This document shows positions 59,626 through 64,000 of a stretch of DNA of 64,000 bases, one piece after another. Both the position numbers and the translations under genes were made by a program. Position 1 is the stretch's first letter. Every line of letters starts with the position of its first letter. Under the pieces are notes generated by a model, which worked only from the letters and a program-made list of their open reading frames with translations, did not search any database and was not told the origin of the DNA. This DNA is from Nocardioides albus (GTDB lineage: Bacteria > Actinomycetota > Actinomycetes > Propionibacteriales > Nocardioidaceae), in NCBI RefSeq assembly GCF_014648255.1, contig NZ_BMQT01000009.1, positions 62,001 to 126,000 of the forward strand, in the 5' to 3' direction.

Positions 59626-61086
59626 GTGAGCACCTCGACCCCGGCACCTACCAACGCCGTTGACCGGTTCTTCCAGATCAGTGCCCGCGGCTCCACGGTC
59701 GGACGCGAGGTCCGCGGTGGCGTGGTCACCTTCTTCACGATGGCCTACATCGTCGCGCTGAACCCGCTGATCCTCGGGTTCGCCGAGGACATGAACGGGG
59801 ACCTCCTGGGCGGCGCCAGCGGGGACAACCTGGCCGCGATCGCGGCCGGGACCGCGCTGGTGGCGGGTGTGATGACGATCCTGATGGGTGTCGTCGCCAA
59901 CTACCCGATGGCGCTGGCGACGGGGCTCGGGCTCAACGCGTTCGTGGCGTTCTCGGTCGCCAGCCAGATGACCTGGGCGGACGCGATGGGCCTGGTCGTG
60001 ATCGAGGGTCTGGTGATCCTCGTGCTCGTGCTGACCGGCTTCCGAGAGGCCGTCTTCCATGCGGTGCCGCGCGAGCTCAAGACCGCGATCTCCGTCGGGA
60101 TCGGCCTGTTCATCGCGTTGATCGGCTTCGTCGACGCCGGTTTCGTACGCCGCATCTCCGACGCCGCGAACACCACCGTCCCGGTGCAGCTCGGCCCGAC
60201 CGGGCAGCTCGCGGGCTGGCCGGTGCTGGTCTTCGTCATCGGCCTTGCTCTGGTCATCACCCTGTGGGTGCGCCAGGTCCGCGGCGCGATCCTGATCTCC
60301 ATCGCCGCTACCACCGTGATCGCGATCATCGTCGAAGCCGTGGCGGACCTGGGCGCGAGCAGCGCCGAGAACCCGACCGGCTGGTCGCTCAACGTCCCGG
60401 CCATCCCGGACAAGATCGTCGACTGGCCCTCGTTCGCGACGCTGGGCGAGTTCAACCTGCTGGGTTCCTTCGAGAACGTCGGCATCGTGACCGCCATCCT
60501 GCTGGTCTTCACGCTCATGCTCGCCGACTTCTTCGACACGATGGGCACGATGACCGCGATCGGCTCCGAGGCCGGACTGCTGCAGAAGGACGGCACCCCG
60601 CCGCGTACGCGCTCGATCCTGGTCGTCGACTCGCTGGCCGCCGCTGCCGGTGGTGCCGGTGGCGTCTCCTCCAACACCTCCTACGTCGAGTCCGCCTCCG
60701 GCGTCGGCGAGGGCGCCCGCACCGGCCTGGCGGCCGTCGTCACCGGTGTGCTCTTCCTGCTGACCACCTTCCTGGCCCCACTGGTCACGGTGATCCCGTC
60801 AGAGGCAGCCGTGCCCGCTCTGGTGCTGGTCGGCTTCTTGATGATGCAGCAGGTCAAGGACATCGACTGGGCCGACCCGGACATCGCCATCCCGGCGTTC
60901 CTGACGATCGCGCTGATGCCGTTCACCTACTCGATCTCGGTCGGTATCGGCGCGGGTTTCCTCGCGTATGTGCTGATCAAGGTCGTACGCGGCAAGGCCA
61001 AGGCCATTCATCCGCTGATGTGGCTGGTCGCGGTGATGTTCACCATCTACTTCGCGATCCACCCGATCTCGAGCTGGCTGGGCTGA
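59626..61086 (+). CDS. NCS2/AzgA-family purine permease
   Basis: A 486-residue membrane transporter with about 13 helices. The family markers are GVVTFFTMAYIVALNPLIL near 31-49, YPMALATGLGLNAFVAFSVA in the first third, FFDTMGTMTAIGSEAGLL near 304, and SSNTSYVESASGVGEGARTG near 346, which is the AzgA (adenine/guanine/hypoxanthine) signature. The GTG start has no good ribosome site. It is transcribed alone and ends at a terminator. Confidence 0.91.
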   Translation: MSTSTPAPTNAVDRFFQISARGSTVGREVRGGVVTFFTMAYIVALNPLILGFAEDMNGDLLGGASGDNLAAIAAGTALVAGVMTILMGVVANYPMALATGLGLNAFVAFSVASQMTWADAMGLVVIEGLVILVLVLTGFREAVFHAVPRELKTAISVGIGLFIALIGFVDAGFVRRISDAANTTVPVQLGPTGQLAGWPVLVFVIGLALVITLWVRQVRGAILISIAATTVIAIIVEAVADLGASSAENPTGWSLNVPAIPDKIVDWPSFATLGEFNLLGSFENVGIVTAILLVFTLMLADFFDTMGTMTAIGSEAGLLQKDGTPPRTRSILVVDSLAAAAGGAGGVSSNTSYVESASGVGEGARTGLAAVVTGVLFLLTTFLAPLVTVIPSEAAVPALVLVGFLMMQQVKDIDWADPDIAIPAFLTIALMPFTYSISVGIGAGFLAYVLIKVVRGKAKAIHPLMWLVAVMFTIYFAIHPISSWLG

Positions 61087-61090
61087 CCTC

Positions 61091-61123
61091 CTGGGCTGAG
61101 CATGCCGGGCTGCCTCAGCCCAG
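61091..61123. terminator. Bidirectional terminator
   Basis: CTGGGCTGAG (61091-61100) pairs perfectly with CTCAGCCCAG (61114-61123), overlapping the stop of the convergent LLM gene. Confidence 0.7.
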
Positions 61124-62140
61124 CATGTCCTTGACGAGCGGCACGACCTGGGTGCCGTAGAGCTCGATCGAGCCCATCAGGTCCTCGTGGCGCACCTGGC
61201 CCTGGTCGTACTTCAGGTCGAACCGGTCGACGCCGAGCACCTTGATGGTGCCGGCCAGCTTCCGGGCGACCGTCTCCGGCGAGCCGACGTAGAGGGACCC
61301 GCCCTCGATCTCGCGCTCGAAGTCGCCGGGCGAAGGCGGCGGCCAGCCGCGCTCGCGACCGATCTGGGTACGCATCGCCAGCCAACCCTCGTAGACCGTC
61401 TCGCGCGCCTGCTCGTCGGTCGCCGCGACGAACCCGGGCGAGTGGACGGCGACGCGCTGCCGCGACACCCCGAACTCGTCCTGGGCGCGCTCGAAGAGGT
61501 CGATGTAGGGCGCGAACCGGTCGGCCGGACCGCCGATGATCGCCAGGAAGAGGCCGAAGCCGTGGCGGGCGGTGCGTACGACCGACTCCGGGCTCCCGCC
61601 GACGCCGACCCATGCGGTCAGGCCGTTCTCGGTGCGCGGGAAGACCTCCTGGTCGGTGAGTGCCGCGCGGGTGCGGCCCTCCCAGGTGACCTTCTCCTCC
61701 TTCAGCAGGGCGGCGAGCAGCTCGAGCCGCTCCTCGAAGAGCTCCTCGTAGTCGGCGAGGTCGAAGCCGAACAGCGGGAACGACTCGGTGAACGACCCAC
61801 GCCCGGCGACGATCTCCGCGCGGCCCTGGGAGACCGCGTCGAGGGTGGCGAACCGCTCGAAGACCCGCACCGGGTCGTCGGAGCTGAGCACGGTCACGGC
61901 GGAGCCGAGCCGCAGTCGCTCGGTGCGGGAGGCGACCGCGGCGAGCACCATCTCCGGGCTGGAGACGGCGAAGTCGCGGCGGTGGTGCTCTCCCACGCCG
62001 AAGAAGTCGAGCCCGACCTGGTGGGCGAGCACGCCCTCCTCGACGATGTTCCGGATCACCTGCGCGTGGTGCTGCGGCTTGCCCTCGGCGTCGCGGGTGA
62101 CCCCGCCGAAGGTGTCCAGGCCGAACTCGATGTCAGTCAC
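61115..62140 (-). CDS. LLM class (luciferase-like) flavin-dependent oxidoreductase
   Basis: A 341-residue bacterial-luciferase-like TIM barrel: IEFGLDTFGGVTRD at 4-17, VGEHHRRDFAVSSPEMVLAA in parts (VGEHHRRD near 49, SSPEMVLAA), and GRGSFTESFPLFGFDLADYE near 113. Length and motifs match the group that includes FMN- or F420-dependent monooxygenases annotated as LLM oxidoreductases. The GTG start is at 62140. It lies 14 bases after ureD and is on the same strand, so it may be the distal gene of the urease accessory operon, though no function in urea metabolism is known for it. Confidence 0.88.
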   Translation of the reverse strand: MTDIEFGLDTFGGVTRDAEGKPQHHAQVIRNIVEEGVLAHQVGLDFFGVGEHHRRDFAVSSPEMVLAAVASRTERLRLGSAVTVLSSDDPVRVFERFATLDAVSQGRAEIVAGRGSFTESFPLFGFDLADYEELFEERLELLAALLKEEKVTWEGRTRAALTDQEVFPRTENGLTAWVGVGGSPESVVRTARHGFGLFLAIIGGPADRFAPYIDLFERAQDEFGVSRQRVAVHSPGFVAATDEQARETVYEGWLAMRTQIGRERGWPPPSPGDFEREIEGGSLYVGSPETVARKLAGTIKVLGVDRFDLKYDQGQVRHEDLMGSIELYGTQVVPLVKDMLG

Positions 62141-62153
62141 GCCTGTTGAAACC

Positions 62154-62900
62154 TCAACCAGTCGTGGCGCATTCCCAGGGCTCTGCCGGGACCTCGTGGG
62201 TCTCGCCGGCCAGGTGGCGCCACAGGGTGCCGCCGCACTCCAGGTCGAGACGGCCGTCGGGGCAGGCGTCGGGCGGTACGTCTCGCCCGAGCGCCGTGAC
62301 CGACGCGAGCACGCGGTGTTGGCCGAGGATGCCAGGCGCCAGCGATCTCGCGTCCAGGTCGAGGGACTCGATCAGGAGCGGCCGCCCGTCGGCCTGATGG
62401 GCCGACCAGGTGGTGGCCACCCGGCCGGGGCGCTCACGGTGGCGGCCGAGGACGACGGTCTCGCGCAGGGCGAGCCTCGCACCGGGAGCGAGGGTGACCC
62501 GGGTGTCACGGGTGACGTCGGCGCCGGCGGAGACGACGAAGGGCTCCCCGGCCCAGACCAGGCTAGCGTTCGCGGCGAGGGTGATCGCGACCGTCCAGGA
62601 AGCGTGGCCGCCGTCCATGTCGTAGGCGACCGTCCCGGCCGGCTCGATCAGGGTCAGGCTGGCGCCCTCCCCCACCTCGACCTCGACCGTGACCTGGTCA
62701 CCGGCCAGGAGCATCGCGCCGTCGGGGACCAGCGAGATCCGCGCCGAGCGGGCGTCGCTGGCGAGCAGCATCGGCCGCAGTGCCGGCGCGGTCGAGGGTC
62801 CGGTGACGTCGGTCTCGACGCGCACGCGGCCGCCGTCGACCGCCCCGACCCGCACGCGGGTCAGGGAGCCGCTGGCCAGGTCAGGCGTGCTGGTGGTCAT
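62154..62900 (-). CDS. ureD: Urease accessory protein UreD
   Basis: A 248-residue UreD protein, the scaffold that binds apo-urease and joins UreF and UreG for nickel insertion. It matches the diverged, short actinobacterial form: PMLLASDARSARISLVPDGA, then GEGASLTLIEPAGTVAYDM near 96, and RDTRVTLAPGARLALRETVV near 130-149. It overlaps the end of ureG by about 20 bases, confirming co-transcription. Order on this strand is ureF, ureG, ureD; the catalytic ureABC genes should lie right of the window. Confidence 0.88.
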   Translation of the reverse strand: MTTSTPDLASGSLTRVRVGAVDGGRVRVETDVTGPSTAPALRPMLLASDARSARISLVPDGAMLLAGDQVTVEVEVGEGASLTLIEPAGTVAYDMDGGHASWTVAITLAANASLVWAGEPFVVSAGADVTRDTRVTLAPGARLALRETVVLGRHRERPGRVATTWSAHQADGRPLLIESLDLDARSLAPGILGQHRVLASVTALGRDVPPDACPDGRLDLECGGTLWRHLAGETHEVPAEPWECATTG

Positions 62901-63717
62901 GTTCGTGCGTGTGGCTGGTGCCGACCGCGTGGAAGTGCGGCGCCATCGGGCCCGGGTCGGCCGGGACCAGCGCACCGCCTCGGTGCCGAGTCAGCTCGGA
63001 CCTCACCCACGTCACCAGCGCCTCGACCGAGGCCGGGTCGGTGCGGGAGAGCGCGATGACCGGACGACCCTCTCGGACCGACCCCGCGTCGGAGACCATC
63101 GCGACCGGGTCGACACCGACGTACGGGGCCAGGTCGGTCTTGTTGACCACGAGCAGGTCGGCGCGCTCGATGCCCGGGCCCCCCTTGCGGGCGACGTCGC
63201 CACCGCCGGCGACGTCGATCAGGAAGATCTGGGTGTCGACCAGCGCCGGGGAGAAGGTGGCGGTGAGGTTGTCGCCGCCGGACTCGACCAGGACCACGTC
63301 GAGCGGCGCGAACTCCTCCTCGAGCTCCTCGACGGCGATCAGGTTGGCGGTGACGTCGTCGCGGATGGCGGTGTGGGGGCAGGCGCCGGTCTCGACCGCC
63401 CGGATGCGCGCCGGGTCGAGCACGCCGGCGGAGCGGAGGAAGCGGGCGTCCTCGTCGGTGTAGATGTCGTTGGTGACCACACCGATCTCCAGATCGGCGG
63501 AGAGCTCACGGCACAGCAGCGCGATGAGCGAGCTCTTGCCCGTCCCAACAGGTCCGCAAACCCCGATCCGCAGTCCCCTGGCCGCTTCGCTCGGGGTCGA
63601 GTCGGCTCGTTCTGACGTCAATCCATGCCGAGTCGGCTCGTTAGAACGAGCCGACTCGCGCTCTGATTCGGTCAGGATGAGCCGACTCGGCGTGTTTCTC
63701 GTCGTCTGTTCAGGCAC
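62881..63717 (-). CDS. ureG: Urease accessory GTPase UreG with N-terminal extension
   Basis: A SIMIBI GTPase that delivers nickel to urease. The P-loop GPVGTGKSS is at 55-63, VVTNDIYTDEDARFL near 80, the metal-site region GACPHTAIRDD near 110 and the ESGGDNLTATFSP block near 143. A His-rich tail (HTHEHDHQHA) ends the protein and probably binds nickel. The usual UreG start (RIGVCGPVG) is at residue 50: the first 48 residues are extra and are encoded by a palindromic repeat block (63598-63689). There is no ATG, GTG or TTG near residue 49, so the GTG at 63717, which overlaps the ureF stop, is the likely start. Confidence 0.92.
   Translation of the reverse strand: MPEQTTRNTPSRLILTESERESARSNEPTRHGLTSERADSTPSEAARGLRIGVCGPVGTGKSSLIALLCRELSADLEIGVVTNDIYTDEDARFLRSAGVLDPARIRAVETGACPHTAIRDDVTANLIAVEELEEEFAPLDVVLVESGGDNLTATFSPALVDTQIFLIDVAGGGDVARKGGPGIERADLLVVNKTDLAPYVGVDPVAMVSDAGSVREGRPVIALSRTDPASVEALVTWVRSELTRHRGGALVPADPGPMAPHFHAVGTSHTHEHDHQHA
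63598..63689. repeat. Palindromic repeat block within ureG
   Basis: CGAGTCGGCTCGTT occurs at 63598-63611 and again at 63629-63642, where it faces its perfect complement at 63645-63658 with a two-base gap. A further inverted 11-base copy is at 63679-63689. The copies are linked by TTCTGACG-type sequence also seen in the repeat block at 50666-50807. All are in frame with ureG. Confidence 0.85.
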
Positions 63718-64000
63718 TGAACAACCTCCTGGTCGTATGGGCGTGGGTCTGGGCCCACAGATCTAGCTGGGGCGCGCTGGGCGCCGGGATGTGATGGGGC
63801 TCGGTGAGCGGGGCGACGCCGGTGGCGAGCCGCTCGGCCTCCGGGAGCAGGTCGTGCACCCACGAGGTGGCATCGAGCGGGTCGAGGGGCAGCAGCTTGA
63901 GGGATGCCGAGGCGACCGTCTGCAGATCGTCGTACGCCACCAGCCGGCCCAGCGAGGTCGGCGCGATGCCACCGGTGGCGGCCGCCGCGGCTAGGACGAG
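63710..64000 (-). CDS. ureF: Urease accessory protein UreF (C-terminal part, runs off window)
   Basis: The last 96 residues of UreF, a helical protein that bridges UreD and UreG. The visible end reads AAATGGIAPTSLGRLVAYDD, then LQTVASASLKLLPLDPLDAT, which matches the conserved C-terminus of UreF. The end of the frame (stop at 63710) overlaps the ureG start by eight bases. The gene continues past base 64000 on the minus strand. Confidence 0.88.
   Translation of the reverse strand, partial: LVLAAAAATGGIAPTSLGRLVAYDDLQTVASASLKLLPLDPLDATSWVHDLLPEAERLATGVAPLTEPHHIPAPSAPQLDLWAQTHAHTTRRLFSA

Noticed and set aside
1..64000. tRNA or rRNA genes, insertion sequences, prophage or toxin-antitoxin loci
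   Set aside because: I scanned the intergenic gaps and open frames and saw none with adequate support; a tRNA scan would be decisive.

Overview
The window is a GC-rich (roughly 70%) actinobacterial chromosome segment. Gene content, frequent GTG starts, many 4-bp ATGA/GTGA stop-start overlaps, DUF222-HNH (13E12-type) genes, an IdeR/DtxR-type iron box and a strong habit of writing Val-Arg as GTA-CGC all fit the Nocardioidaceae (Nocardioides or a close relative). That genus call is an inference; no rRNA or tRNA lies in the window. I found no prophage, insertion sequence or CRISPR array.

Layout. 0-4.8 kb: cell-wall recycling operon (murQ, anmK, a beta-lactamase-fold hydrolase and a fused two-ATPase peptide ABC protein). 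4.8-12.8 kb: a YCII-like remnant, a secreted GH28 pectinase-type enzyme, a TauE/SafE exporter, a 14-copy 22-bp tandem repeat, a DUF222-HNH gene on a leaderless promoter, a DUF1048 gene behind a MerR-type dyad, a bile-acid/sodium symporter-like protein, and an MFS efflux gene with no stop at its expected end. 13.0-27.0 kb: a catabolic island. A complete peptide-type ABC importer is co-transcribed with a metallo-beta-lactamase-fold hydrolase, a DUF35/thiolase-like (aldolase-type) pair, an SDR and a MaoC hydratase. Next come a TetR gene and an acyl-CoA dehydrogenase plus ADP-forming acyl-CoA synthetase. The same 19-bp palindrome precedes both ends of the island.

27-42 kb is nitrogen and amino-acid catabolism. 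It holds a fused indolepyruvate ferredoxin oxidoreductase, a gabT-gdh-gabD operon with a divergent LysR gene, and a MarR gene. A TetR-controlled permease, agmatinase-type ureohydrolase and amine oxidase operon follows. Together these can take guanidino compounds or polyamines through GABA to succinate, releasing urea. 42-49 kb: a truncated DUF222 gene and a siderophore uptake operon behind an iron box, with two binding proteins, an RDD-FecCD fusion permease and a terminal AAA ATPase. 49-57.7 kb: a MarR/LigB-dioxygenase pair, a sugar ABC operon with an AGE-family isomerase and a divergent ROK repressor, and an old yellow enzyme. 57.7-64 kb: a TetR/DoxX/NAD(P)H-binding set, an AzgA-like purine permease, a flavin-dependent LLM oxidoreductase, and urease accessory genes ureF (partial), ureG and ureD. 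Agmatinase makes urea, so the urease locus may close that pathway.

The strongest leads are the island bracketed by shared palindromes, the RDD-FecCD fusion and ATPase in the iron operon, and a palindromic repeat family that lies inside the 5' end of ureG and also supplies the stop codon of the AGE-family gene.
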